Shown one piece after another: positions 32,555 to 41,105 of a stretch of DNA of 64,000 bases. Each line of letters starts with the position of its first letter. Within the stretch, counting starts at the first letter, position 1. The position numbers were made by a program, and so were the translations under genes. This DNA is from JAICJR01 sp963848495 (GTDB lineage Bacteria; Actinomycetota; Thermoleophilia; Solirubrobacterales; Thermoleophilaceae). The notes under the pieces are model-generated. The model did no database searches and was not told the origin of the DNA. It worked only from the letters and a program-made list of their open reading frames with translations. The DNA is taken from assembly GCA_963848495.1 (NCBI GenBank), contig CAWKDV010000004.1, positions 1 through 64,000 on the forward strand. The letters are read 5' to 3'.

Positions 32555-33622
32555 TCGTGCGCGCGCACGTTCACCGGCGCTGAGCCGGCGGCGGGCGAGC
32601 TGGTAGGCGGCAGCGAGGGGCGTGACGTTCGTCGCCTCCGCCTCGTCCAGCAGCTCGCGCATCGTCTGCTCGATGCCGGCGGCGCCCTTCCTGGCCTTGG
32701 CCGGGTCGTATCCGTCGAGCTCGAGCGACACGTTGATCAGCCCGCCCGCGTTGGCGATGAAGTCGGGCGCGTAGAGGATTCCGCGCGCGGCCAGGTCGTC
32801 CGCCAGCCCCTCGTGGGCGAGGATGTTGTTGGCCGCGCCGCAGACGACACGGCAGCGCAGCCGGTCCACGTTCACCTGGTCGATCACGCCGCCGAGCGCG
32901 CAGGGCGCCAGCAGGTCGACGTCGGCGAGCATCCCGCTGGTGGGGTCGGTCGTCTTCACGCCCTTGAGCCCGCCGAGCGCCGCCAGCTTGCGCTCGTCGA
33001 TATCCGCGACGAGCACGCTCGCCCCCGCCTTGCTGAGCCGCCGCGCGAGCTGCGAGCCCACGCGCCCGGCGCCCACCACCGCGGCCGTGCGTCCCTTCAG
33101 CGCGTGGTCGCCGAACACGGCCTCGCAGCAGGCGCGCATCGCGGCCTCCACGCCCATCGCGGTGTACGGGCTCGGGTCGCCGCTGCCGCCGCCCTTTCGG
33201 CCGAGCCCCGTGACGTACTTCGTCGCCTGGGCCACCACGGCCATGTCGCGCGAGCCGGTGCCCACGTCCTCGGCGGTGATGTAGCTGCCCTCGAGCACGT
33301 TCACGGTGTCGGCGAAGTCGAGCAGCAGGTCCTTGCGCAGCTTGCCGGCGGGCGCCTTGCCAGGCTCGAGGCAGATCACACCCTTGCCGCCGCCGAGGTT
33401 CAGGCCGCAGGCCGCGGCCTTGAAGGTCATCGCCCGGCTGAGGCGCAGCGCGTCCCGCGCGCCGTCCGCGGAGCTCTCGTAGCGCCACATGCGGCAGCCG
33501 CCGAGCGCCGGCCCGAGCGTGGTCGAGTGCACGGCGACGATCGTGTAGACCCCGCTGCGCCGCCCACGGCGGATGACGAGCTCCTCGTGGTCGAGGCTGA
33601 TCAGCGGCGTGTCAGGTGCCAT
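32552..33622 (-). CDS. Leucine/amino-acid dehydrogenase (Glu/Leu/Phe/Val family)
   Basis: 356 residues. Oxidative deamination of branched-chain amino acids with NAD. Seen: GPALGGCRMWRY, Lys68 (MTFKAAACGL) and catalytic Lys80 (NLGGGKGV), at the positions of these residues in leucine dehydrogenase; the TAEDVGTGSRDM loop; NAD motif VVGAGRVGSQLARRL; CGAANNILA and YAPDFIANAGGLINV. Leu versus Val or Phe specificity cannot be read here. TACGCT lies nine bases upstream of ATG 33622. Confidence 0.9.
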   Translation of the reverse strand: MAPDTPLISLDHEELVIRRGRRSGVYTIVAVHSTTLGPALGGCRMWRYESSADGARDALRLSRAMTFKAAACGLNLGGGKGVICLEPGKAPAGKLRKDLLLDFADTVNVLEGSYITAEDVGTGSRDMAVVAQATKYVTGLGRKGGGSGDPSPYTAMGVEAAMRACCEAVFGDHALKGRTAAVVGAGRVGSQLARRLSKAGASVLVADIDERKLAALGGLKGVKTTDPTSGMLADVDLLAPCALGGVIDQVNVDRLRCRVVCGAANNILAHEGLADDLAARGILYAPDFIANAGGLINVSLELDGYDPAKARKGAAGIEQTMRELLDEAEATNVTPLAAAYQLARRRLSAGERARAR

Positions 33623-33631
33623 CCCGGTGGG

Positions 33632-33637
33632 AGCGTA
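33632..33637 (-). promoter_or_regulatory. -10 element, TACGCT
   Basis: Ends nine bases before the ATG at 33622, leaving at most a 2-3 base leader. Confidence 0.4.
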
Positions 33638-33735
33638 CTCAGGCGGCCTCCACGCGCTGATTGACGTGTATTCCCGTGGGTCGGACGCGGCGAATCACGG
33701 ATGGCGGGCGCACTCGGGACCCCGACCATGGCCTG

Positions 33736-33972
33736 ATGGGTCCGCTGCCGCCACCGCGGCCACCGCCCGCCGGAAGCTCGGAAGACGCTTGGCCCTTCCT
33801 CCACTGCGACCGCTGCGGCGACCGCATCGGCGTCTACGAGCCGATCTGGTGGCGGATGCCGGACGGATCGATCGTGCCGTCGGCGTTCCTGCCGATGCGG
33901 TCGAGCCGCGAGTTCGGTCGCGGCTCCTCCCGCTACTTCCACGCCGCTTGCCTGGTGCCCGAGCCCGCCTAG
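33736..33972 (+). CDS. Small protein with a putative zinc site
   Basis: 78 residues from ATG 33736; an in-frame ATG at 33661 would add a low-complexity Arg-rich leader and is less likely. After a Pro-rich start come HCDRCGDRIGVYEPIWWRMPDG and YFHAACLVP: a CxxC pair plus a later His/Cys that could bind zinc. No family was recognised. The stop overlaps the opposite-strand Rrf2 gene stop as CTAG. Confidence 0.5.
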   Translation: MGPLPPPRPPPAGSSEDAWPFLHCDRCGDRIGVYEPIWWRMPDGSIVPSAFLPMRSSREFGRGSSRYFHAACLVPEPA

Positions 33973-34370
33973 ATGTAGTACATCGCCGCGCCCGCGGCGC
34001 GTGCTTCCCTCTCCGCCACGTCCGCGATCGTCGAGCCGCCCAGCACCGCGCGGACGGCCTCCGCCGCCTCGACCCAGATCGGGCCCGACTTGGCGGCGTC
34101 CGAGCCCAGCTCGCCCTCGAGCAGCTCCACCACCTCGAGCACGGTGACCTCGCTCGGTGGCCGGGCGAACGTGTAGCCGCCGCGCACCCCTCGCTGGCTC
34201 TGCAGGATGCCCGCCCGGCGCAGCGAGGCGAACAGGCTCTCGAGGAACTGGACGGGGATGTCGCGCCGCTTGGCGATCTCCCCGATCGGCACCGGCGCAG
34301 AGCCGCCGGTCCTCGCCAGCTCCACGAGCGCACTGAGCGCGTACGGGGACTTGGAAGTTATGGCGAGCAA
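33969..34370 (-). CDS. Rrf2-family transcriptional regulator without cysteines
   Basis: 133 residues: SKSPYALSALVELAR, the winged helix (IGEIAKRRDIPVQFLESLFASLRRAGILQSQRGVRGGYTFARPP) and the C-terminal MYYI typical of actinobacterial members. There is no cysteine, so it cannot hold an IscR-type Fe-S cluster and resembles CymR-like members that control cysteine metabolism. The cysK-tusA-moeB-cysE operon lies 1.4 kb away. The start appears to be TTG 34370; no ATG or GTG fits. Divergent from the sensor kinase. Confidence 0.85.
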   Translation of the reverse strand: MLAITSKSPYALSALVELARTGGSAPVPIGEIAKRRDIPVQFLESLFASLRRAGILQSQRGVRGGYTFARPPSEVTVLEVVELLEGELGSDAAKSGPIWVEAAEAVRAVLGGSTIADVAEREARAAGAAMYYI

Positions 34371-34384
34371 GCCCGTTCGAACTC

Positions 34385-34390
34385 TAGGTT
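34385..34390 (+). promoter_or_regulatory. -10 element, TAGGTT
   Basis: Ends six bases before ATG 34397, which opens a seven-codon frame, not the kinase frame. Confidence 0.45.
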
Positions 34391-34396
34391 ATGCCG

Positions 34397-34420
34397 ATGA
34401 CAGCCAAGCTTCGCCGATGA
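34397..34420 (+). other. Possible seven-codon leader ORF before the sensor kinase
   Basis: Reads MTAKLRR then TGA. The TGA shares its final A with the ATG at 34420, the second Met codon of the kinase frame (TGATG). The ATG has the same six-base distance to TAGGTT as other leaderless starts. A single-base error joining this ATG to the kinase frame is an alternative explanation. Confidence 0.3.
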
Positions 34421-35604
34421 TGTCGCTGGGGCGGCCACCGATCGAGTCGCCCGAGCCCGTCGTCAAGTTCGCGGCGGTGCGATTGCTGCTCGCGCTGGCG
34501 GTCCTCGTCACGCTGGCGGTCACGCACTTCCCCAACCACGGGCGGCTCACGGTGGTGGTGCTGGCGCTGGGGCTGCCCTGGGCGGTGGTCATGCTCTACG
34601 TGACCCGCCGCTGGCCGGAGATGGCGCTGAACCCGCTGGTGGCGGTCGGAGATCTGGCGGTGGTCGCGGTCGCTCAGATCGCCGTGCCACAGTCCTACGC
34701 CCCGGCGCGCTTCGTCGCGCTGTTCTTCATCGCAGCGCACGCGCAGTTCCAGGGTCAGCTCGGCGGTCTGCTCGTGGCGGCGGCGTGGTCGGCGGTGCTG
34801 GTGCCGGTCGCCGCCACCAGCGACGGCCCGGTGCGGGGCGAGCTGCTCGCCTTCTACGAGGCGATCTTCGTGGCCTGCGCCTTCGCCACGGCGGTCACCG
34901 CCGGCAACATCCGCAGCGCCGAGACCGCCGGGCGGCTGCGCGCCCGGCACGTCAGCCGCCGCATGATCGAGACCGAGAACGAGATCCGGCGGCGCCTGGC
35001 CGAGTCGCTCCACGATGGCCCGATCCAGGAGCTCGTGAGCCTCGACATGATCCTCACGACCGTGCCGCCGGCGATCGAGCGCGGCGACTTCGACACGGCT
35101 CGGGACATGATCGGCGAGGCCAAGACGATCGCCGAGCGCAACGTCGTGGCGCTGCGGGACGAGATCGTCGGACTCGGCCCATATGCGTTCCGCGAGCTCT
35201 CGTTCGAGACAGCGATCGCCGAGTGCGCGCCCGTGTGGCGGCGCCGCTTCGGAGTCGACGTGCGCCTGGCGCTCGAGCCGGTCGCTCTCCCGCCCGAGGT
35301 GAGCGGGCCGCTGTTCCAGATCGCACAGGAGGCCGTGACGAACGTCGGCCGGCATGCCGCCGCAGCCACCGTGACCGTCAGCCTGAACATCCAGAAGGGC
35401 ACGGTCGAGCTGTTGGTCCAGGACGACGGCAAGGGCTTCGGCGACGTCACCCCCGCGTTGAACGAGGCGAGCGGCCATATCGGCCTCGCCAGCATGCGCG
35501 AGCGCGCGGAGCTGATCGACGGGCGGCTCTCGATCGAGTCGAGCAGCCGCGGGACGACGGTCAGGGTGCGTGTGCCGCTGAACGGCCGCGCCGAGACGGC
35601 TTAG
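34417..35604 (+). CDS. Membrane sensor histidine kinase (NarL/DegS type)
   Basis: 395 residues. Five or six hydrophobic helices occupy residues about 18-165. The HisKA_3 dimerisation helix follows, with phospho-acceptor His199 in RRRLAESLHDGPIQEL. The HATPase domain has the N-box QEAVTNVGRHA, the G-box DDGKGFGDV and SGHIGLASMRERAEL before the C-terminal strand. No response regulator is adjacent; the LuxR-tailed HDOD protein is convergent at the 3' end but lacks a receiver domain. Start ATG 34417 or 34420. Confidence 0.9.
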   Translation: MMSLGRPPIESPEPVVKFAAVRLLLALAVLVTLAVTHFPNHGRLTVVVLALGLPWAVVMLYVTRRWPEMALNPLVAVGDLAVVAVAQIAVPQSYAPARFVALFFIAAHAQFQGQLGGLLVAAAWSAVLVPVAATSDGPVRGELLAFYEAIFVACAFATAVTAGNIRSAETAGRLRARHVSRRMIETENEIRRRLAESLHDGPIQELVSLDMILTTVPPAIERGDFDTARDMIGEAKTIAERNVVALRDEIVGLGPYAFRELSFETAIAECAPVWRRRFGVDVRLALEPVALPPEVSGPLFQIAQEAVTNVGRHAAAATVTVSLNIQKGTVELLVQDDGKGFGDVTPALNEASGHIGLASMRERAELIDGRLSIESSSRGTTVRVRVPLNGRAETA

Positions 35605-36659
35605 ATCCAGCCGCGTTCTGTTGCGACGAGGACGGCCTGGGCGCGGTCGACGGCGCCGAGCTTCGTGTAGGTGTTGTGCAGGTGCGTGCGCACCGTGCTC
35701 GTCGAGAGGCTCAGCTCGAGCGCGATCTGCTTGTAGACCTTGCCCTCGGCAAGCCGCTTGAGCACGTCGACCTCACGCGAGGACAGCGGGCACGGCTCCA
35801 CGTTGCGCCGGCCGCCGCCGGTCGAGTAGGGCAGCTCGTACATGACCGAGCGAAGCTGGTCGGGCGTCAGGTCGAGCGCACGGCTGACCTTCAGCATCTG
35901 CGCCGGGTCGACGGGCTGGCCGTGGCCGTAGTGCGCGAGCATGTCGGCAAGGCGGATGAGCGCGGCCTCGCCCTCGGCGTCCGCCGAGTGATGGCGCTCG
36001 ATCGCCGAGGCGAGCCGGTTGGGCAGGCCCCAGCGGCGGGCGAGCACGCCGCCCACGAGAGCGTGGTCGACGCCGAGCTCGCGGCGCTCACGGTGCACGC
36101 GCTCCTCGGGGGTGCGGGCGTCGCCATGCACCTGGCCCGGGTAGCCCGGGTAGGCGTGGATCAGCACCAGCTGGCCGATGTCGTGAAGCAGTGCCGAGAT
36201 GAGCAGCTCGTCGCGGTCGTCGTAGCCGATCTCACGCGCCAGGCGGTCGGCCGAGCGCTGCGTGGCCACCGCGTGGAGGCGGAAGCGCTCGGGCTGGGCG
36301 TCCCAGCCGGGCGTGCGCTCGAAGAAATCGAAGACGGCAGTGCGCGAGGCGAGCGCCTCGACGCCGGAGGGGCGCAGCAGCTCGATCGCCTTCGGGATGC
36401 TCGTGATCTTGCCCTTCTTCGGCGACGGCGCCGAGTTGGCGATACGGAGCACCGCGATCACGAGAGCCACGTCGGACTCCACGGCGGCGACCATGTCCCC
36501 CACCGAGCCGCGTTCCTCGCGCGCCAGGCGCAGGAGGCGGTTGCGGGACTCAACCAGGGCCGGGAACGCCTCCAGCGCCTCGAAGGCGGCTGTGAGGCGG
36601 CGTCCGTGCCCCTCGTTCTGGGCGGGTGCATGTGCCGGTTGAGACCGGCCCTGGCTCAT
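35601..36659 (-). CDS. HDOD-domain protein with C-terminal LuxR helix-turn-helix
   Basis: 352 residues. Residues about 25-230 form an HDOD domain: LEAFPALVESRNRLLRLA, DVALVIAVLRIANSAP, then ALLHDIGQLVLIHAYPG and a later IERHHSADAEGEAALIRLAD. The LuxR domain at the end reads LSSREVDVLKRLAEGKVYKQIALELSLSTSTVRTHLHNTYTKLG. An HDOD-plus-LuxR fusion suggests a one-component regulator. ATG 36659 was chosen; TTG 36671 with an upstream GGAG is an alternative. The stop overlaps the kinase stop as TTAG. Confidence 0.85.
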   Translation of the reverse strand: MSQGRSQPAHAPAQNEGHGRRLTAAFEALEAFPALVESRNRLLRLAREERGSVGDMVAAVESDVALVIAVLRIANSAPSPKKGKITSIPKAIELLRPSGVEALASRTAVFDFFERTPGWDAQPERFRLHAVATQRSADRLAREIGYDDRDELLISALLHDIGQLVLIHAYPGYPGQVHGDARTPEERVHRERRELGVDHALVGGVLARRWGLPNRLASAIERHHSADAEGEAALIRLADMLAHYGHGQPVDPAQMLKVSRALDLTPDQLRSVMYELPYSTGGGRRNVEPCPLSSREVDVLKRLAEGKVYKQIALELSLSTSTVRTHLHNTYTKLGAVDRAQAVLVATERGWI

Positions 36660-36758
36660 TGCGGCTTCCAAGTCAGTTTCTCCAGTACAGGCCGTCTGGT
36701 GGACGGTCGTTACGTAGCCTGCACACTGGGCTAATCGGCACGCCTGGACGAAAGGTTG

Positions 36759-36774
36759 AGGGAAAAATCTCCCT
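36759..36774 (-). terminator. Weak hairpin downstream of gltX
   Basis: AGGGA, six-base loop, TCCCT, about 22 bases past the gltX stop; in transcript sense the loop and flank are T-rich. A short stem, so only a possible terminator. Confidence 0.3.
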
Positions 36775-36796
36775 TTCTAGACAGCGGCGTATCCGC

Positions 36797-38072
36797 CTAT
36801 TGACGGCCGTCCGCCCGGGCGAGCGCGTCGTCGATTCGGGCGAGGGTCTCGTTCCGCCCCAGAACGGCGACAGACTCGAAGATTCCGGGTGACACGGTGG
36901 TACCGCTTATGGCCACCCTGACCGGCTGGAAGACGTCCTTCGGCTTGGCCCCGAGCTCGTCCACCACCTCGCGCAGCGAGGCCTCCACGTGCTCGGGATC
37001 GAACGGCTCGGTCGCGGCCAGCGCCTCGCGCGCCTTTGCGAGCCGCTCAGGCGCGCCGTCGGACATGACCTTCGACCACGCCTTCTCGTCCGTGGGCTGC
37101 CGCTCCACCAGGAATCCGGCCAGCCGCCAGAAGTCGTCGAGCGTCTGCATCTTCTCCTGGGCGATCTCCACAGCCGGGCGCAGGCCGCCGCGGCCGAGCC
37201 GCTCCTCGAGGATGGCTCGTGAGCTCGTCCGTGTCCAGCTCGCGCAGGTAATGGGCGTTCATCCAGCGCAGCTTCTGCTCGTCGAACACGGCCGGGTTCT
37301 TGGACACACGTTCTAAGGAGAAGCGCTCGATCAGCTCGTCGGTGGTGAAGAAGGTGGTCTCCGCGTCGTAGCCCCAGCCGAGCAGGGCCAGGTAGTTGCG
37401 CACCGCCGCCGGCAGGTAGCCCTGGTCGCGGAGCTCCTGCACGGATGCCGCCCCGTGCCGCTTCGACAGCTTCTTGCCGTCCGGTCCGTGCAGCAGCGGC
37501 AGGTGCGCGTAGACGGGCGGCTCGGCGCCCAGCGCCTCGAGCACCATGAGCTGGCGCGGGGTGTTCGAGATGTGGTCCTCGCCGCGCACGACGTGCGTGA
37601 TGCCCATGTCGTGATCGTCCACGGCCACCGCGAGGTTGTAGAGCGGGCTGCCGTCCGAGCGGGCGATCACGAAGTCGTCGATGTCCTTGTGGCGGAACGT
37701 GATGTCGCCGCGGATCAGGTCGCGCACGACGGTCTCGCCCTCGTCCGGGACGCGCAGCCGCACCGCGCCCTCGTCGAAGTAGGCGTGCCCCTCGTCGACC
37801 ATTCGGGCGATCTCGGCGCGGTGGCGCTCGCCACGCTCGCTCTGGAAGAAGGGGCCCTCGTCCCAGTCGAGCTCGAGCCAGCGCAGCGCGTCGAGGATCT
37901 GCTCGATGTTCTCGGGGGTGGAGCGCTCGCGGTCGGTGTCCTCGATGCGCAGCACGAAGGTGCCCCCACGGCCTCGCGCGAGGAGCCAGTTGTACAGTGC
38001 CGCGCGAGCCCCGCCCACGTGCAGCGCGCCGGTGGGCGAGGGCGCGAACCTCACTCTCATGGAATCGGCCAT
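36797..38072 (-). CDS. gltX: Glutamyl-tRNA synthetase, with one frameshift
   Basis: Class Ib synthetase; with GatCAB in this genome it is probably the non-discriminating type that also charges tRNA-Gln. RVRFAPSPTGALHVGGARAALYNWLLARG carries the HIGH-equivalent HVGG, and KKLSKRHGA is the KMSKS-equivalent. The frame from the 5' end is sound to about 37215 (ELDTDELTS); one extra base there shifts it, and the other frame continues ILEERLGRGGLRPAVEIAQEKMQTLDDFW to the end at 36797. Combined length is about 425 residues, shorter than many GltX. ATG 38072 or 38060 can start it; nfo diverges 12 bases away. Confidence 0.92.
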
Positions 38073-38084
38073 CGCCTCCACAGG

Positions 38085-38978
38085 ATGCTAATCGGCGGCC
38101 ACGTCTCGACCGCGGGCGGCCTCGTGAAGGCGCACGAGCGGGGCGTCGAGCTGGGCTGCGAGGCGATCCAGATCTTCAACCAGTCGCCGCGCATGTGGCG
38201 CCCGACGAGCTGGAAGCCGAACGACATCGAGGCCTTCCGCGAGCTGATGGAGTCGGGGCCGATCAAGTCGGTGGTGATCCACGCGGTCTACCTGATCAAC
38301 CTCGCCACCAAGGACCGGGAGATGCGGAAGAAGTCGATCGCCTCGCTGACCCACGCGCTGCGGATGGGCGACGCGATCGGCGCCGACGGCGTGGTCGTCC
38401 ATCCCGGCTCGCGCGTGAAGGAGCCGCTCGACGCGTCGCTCAAGAGGGTCGGCAACGCGGTGCGCGAGGTGCTCGCCGAGTCGGAGGGCTGCCGCCTGCT
38501 GCTCGAGAACACCGCTGGAGCGGGCGGCACGATCGGCCGCTCGTTCGCCGAGCTGCACGAGCTGCTGGGACTCGGCGGCGGCGACGAGCGCATCGGCGTC
38601 TGCCTCGACAGCTGCCACATGCTGGCCAGCGGGTTCGACATCCGCACCGACGAGGGGCTCGCCGCGGTGATCGACGACTACGCGAGCGAGCTCGGGCTCG
38701 AGCGGCTCCGCTGCGTGCACGTGAACGACTCGGCGGTGCCGCTCGGCGCGAACCGCGACCGCCACGCGCTGCTGCCCACCGGCGAGCTCGGGGAGCGCGG
38801 GCTGTCCGCCTTCCTCTCGGAGCCGCGCTTCGAGCGGCTGCCCGCGCTGCTCGAGTACATGGGCGAGGGGGTCGAGGAGGACTCGGCCCAGGTGAAGCTC
38901 GCAGGCGAGCTGCGCAAGAAGGGGCTCGCACGGCGCCGGCGCAGGGCATCCTCCAAGAAGGCGAGCTCACGCGGGTAA
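38085..38978 (+). CDS. nfo: Endonuclease IV (AP endonuclease)
   Basis: 297 residues, TIM-barrel AP endonuclease for abasic-site repair. All nine metal ligands can be matched: His66, His106, Glu141, Asp175, His178, His212, Asp225, His227 and Glu257, in VVIHAVYL, VVVHPGS, LLLENTAGAGG, GVCLDSCHML, CVHVNDS, NRDRHALL and ALLEYMG. The catalytic surroundings are thus complete although the segment after residue 220 diverges from the usual HxNIGxG form. The C-terminal 20 residues are Arg/Lys-rich. ATG 38085 diverges from gltX. Confidence 0.93.
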   Translation: MLIGGHVSTAGGLVKAHERGVELGCEAIQIFNQSPRMWRPTSWKPNDIEAFRELMESGPIKSVVIHAVYLINLATKDREMRKKSIASLTHALRMGDAIGADGVVVHPGSRVKEPLDASLKRVGNAVREVLAESEGCRLLLENTAGAGGTIGRSFAELHELLGLGGGDERIGVCLDSCHMLASGFDIRTDEGLAAVIDDYASELGLERLRCVHVNDSAVPLGANRDRHALLPTGELGERGLSAFLSEPRFERLPALLEYMGEGVEEDSAQVKLAGELRKKGLARRRRRASSKKASSRG

Positions 38979-39023
38979 GCTCCCCCCAGGTGAGCCGGGA
39001 AGACTGGTCGGCACCGTCTTCCC

Positions 39024-40310
39024 ATGAGCGCTTTCGCCTCATCGACCGCCTCGTTCGACCACACCGTCGCGGTGCTCGGCGGGCTGCTCGTGGTCGGCGC
39101 GCTCGTGGCCGGCATCGCGCGCCGCAGCTTCCTCTCGCTCACCGCGCTCTTCGTCGTGGCCGGCTTCCTGCTCGGCAAGGGCTGGCTCGGCGTGCTCGAC
39201 TTCGACCCGCGCTCCGGCTTCGTGAACGCGGTGGCCACGATCGCGCTGATCCTGATCCTCTTCCGCGACGGGCTCGAGGTGGAGGCCGAGATGCTGCAGC
39301 GCGCCTGGCGAGTGCCGTTCCGGGCGCTGGCGATCGCCATGCCGCTCACTGGCATCCTGGTCGCGCTCCTCACGCACGCCGTGACGAGCCTCAACTGGGC
39401 CGAGTCCTTCCTCGTCGGGGCGCTGCTCTCCCCCACGGATCCCGTGCTGTCGTCCACGGTGGTGACCAACCCGCGCGTGCCGCGCGTGATCCGGCACACG
39501 CTCAACCTCGAATCGGGGCTGAACGACGGGCTGGCGCTGCCGGCGGTGCTCACCTTCGCCGCTGCCCTCGACCCGAGCGAGCACGGCTTCGTCTGGTGGC
39601 GGTTCCTGATCCAGGACGTGGGCTTCGGCCTGGCGGTCGGGCTCGCGCTGGGCGTCGGCGCGGCCCACCTGATGCCGCGCGGGCGTGCGCTCGGCTACGA
39701 GATCAGCCCCCACCAGAAGGCGCTGTTCGCCACCGGCGTGGCATTCGGGACCTACGGCCTGGCGGTGCTCACTCCCAAGGGCAACGGCTTCATAGCCGTC
39801 TTCGTGGCGGCGATCGCGCTCGGCATCCTGCGGCCCGACATCCGCGAGTGCTTCGAGCGGCGCTCCGAGGACCTGATCGAGCTCGTGAAGCTCGGCATCT
39901 TCGTGGTCTTCGGCTCGCTGCTGACGTTCTCGACGCTGTTCCACGACGGCTGGGCCGCCGTGGCGATCGTCGCCGGCACGCTGCTCGTGATCCGGCCGCT
40001 GGCGATCTTCGTGTCGATGATCGGCACCCGCCTCAGCACCGCCGCCAAGGCCTTCATGGGCTGGTTCGGGCCCAAGGGCGTGGCGACGATGGCATTCTCG
40101 CTGTTGGTTCTCAACCGCGACATCGCTCAGGCGCAGCGGATCTTCTACATCGCCGCACTGGCGGTCCTCGTCTCGATCATCGCCCACGGGCTGACCGATC
40201 ACCCGGGCGCGGAGTGGATGGCGCGCCACGCCGAGCGCGACCTGGAGGCGGAGCGGGAGCGCGCGGCGCAGGCCGGCGACCCGCTCGAGCGGGCGCCGGC
40301 GGCCTGGTAG
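39024..40310 (+). CDS. CPA1-type cation/proton antiporter
   Basis: 428 residues with about twelve hydrophobic helices. The family core is visible: ALLSPTDPVLSSTVV, LNLESGLNDGLALPAVL (ESGLNDG at about residues 162-168, with the ion-binding Asp), and GWFGPKGVATMAFSLLVL (Gly-Pro-Lys-Gly region). The tail is a charged helix (RHAERDLEAERERAAQ). Na+/H+ or K+/H+ exchange is likely; the ion cannot be fixed from sequence. It begins 45 bases after nfo and ends one base from the convergent hydrolase. Confidence 0.92.
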   Translation: MSAFASSTASFDHTVAVLGGLLVVGALVAGIARRSFLSLTALFVVAGFLLGKGWLGVLDFDPRSGFVNAVATIALILILFRDGLEVEAEMLQRAWRVPFRALAIAMPLTGILVALLTHAVTSLNWAESFLVGALLSPTDPVLSSTVVTNPRVPRVIRHTLNLESGLNDGLALPAVLTFAAALDPSEHGFVWWRFLIQDVGFGLAVGLALGVGAAHLMPRGRALGYEISPHQKALFATGVAFGTYGLAVLTPKGNGFIAVFVAAIALGILRPDIRECFERRSEDLIELVKLGIFVVFGSLLTFSTLFHDGWAAVAIVAGTLLVIRPLAIFVSMIGTRLSTAAKAFMGWFGPKGVATMAFSLLVLNRDIAQAQRIFYIAALAVLVSIIAHGLTDHPGAEWMARHAERDLEAERERAAQAGDPLERAPAAW

Positions 40311-40311
40311 C

Positions 40312-41085
40312 TCAGCCCAGGAAGGCGAGGACCTCGCCCAGGAAGAGCTCCGGCGCCGTGGTCATCGCGTTGTGTCCCTGGCCGGGCATGAGGGCTAGGC
40401 GCGAGTCCGAGATCGCCTCGCTCAGCCGGCGCGACGGCTCGACCAGGGAGGGCGGGCTGGCGGCGCCGGCCAGCAGCAGAGCCGGGACGCGCAGCGCAGC
40501 GAAGCGCTCATAGTCCGGCTGGTGCAGCTCGGCGCCGCGCAGCTCCCGCGGGATGGTATGGGCCGCCGCCAGGCGGCCCTGCCAGCTCGGGTCGCGCACC
40601 AGCACCTCGACCTCGGCGGCCGGCACCCTCACGAACTCCCGGAAGAAGGTCAGGATCATGCCCTCCCGGTCGCCCTCCGCCAGCAGCGCCTCCATCTGCT
40701 CGACCACGGCGGGTGGATTGCCCTGGAGCCCGGCCTCGAGCGGCGGCTCGTAGAGGACGAGGCGCCGCACGCCCGTGGTGAGCAGCGCGGCCTCCAGCGA
40801 GCAGATCGCGCCGTAGGAGTGCCCGATCACGTCCACCTCGCCGCCGATCGCGTCGATCACCGCCGCGACGTCCTCGAACTCGCGCTCGATCGCGTACGGC
40901 TCGGCGTCGCCGCTCGCCCCGCGCCCCCGGCGGTCGACCGCGTACGTGGTGAAGCGGGCCGTCAGCTCGGGCAGCACCGTCTGCCAGCGGGTGTGGTCGG
41001 CCGAGGTGCCGTGCACCAGCACGAGCGGCGGGCCGTGACCCGCGACGTGGCAGGCGATCAGCGCCCCGTCGGCGGAGGCGACCAG
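40312..41085 (-). CDS. Alpha/beta hydrolase with uncertain start
   Basis: The core is about 236 residues: LVHGTSADHTRW, VDRRGRGASGD, nucleophile elbow IGHSYGAIC, and the catalytic His in MPGQGHNAM. Upstream of the first conventional start (GTG 41022) the same frame still encodes family-like sequence, VASADGALIACHVAGHGPPLVL, which supplies the first strands. No ATG, GTG or TTG exists there; CTG 41085 is the best candidate, or a missing base hides the start. Substrate unknown. Last gene of a minus-strand group with an NTF2-like protein and a cupin. Confidence 0.75.
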   Translation of the reverse strand: MVASADGALIACHVAGHGPPLVLVHGTSADHTRWQTVLPELTARFTTYAVDRRGRGASGDAEPYAIEREFEDVAAVIDAIGGEVDVIGHSYGAICSLEAALLTTGVRRLVLYEPPLEAGLQGNPPAVVEQMEALLAEGDREGMILTFFREFVRVPAAEVEVLVRDPSWQGRLAAAHTIPRELRGAELHQPDYERFAALRVPALLLAGAASPPSLVEPSRRLSEAISDSRLALMPGQGHNAMTTAPELFLGEVLAFLG

Positions 41086-41105
41086 CGTCGGCTCGGCGCT
41101 GCGGG

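Noticed and set aside
34321..34420. A kinase start further upstream in the same frame (from 34207)
   Set aside because: The extension would run through the divergent Rrf2 gene and lacks family similarity; the membrane domain begins just after ATG 34417.
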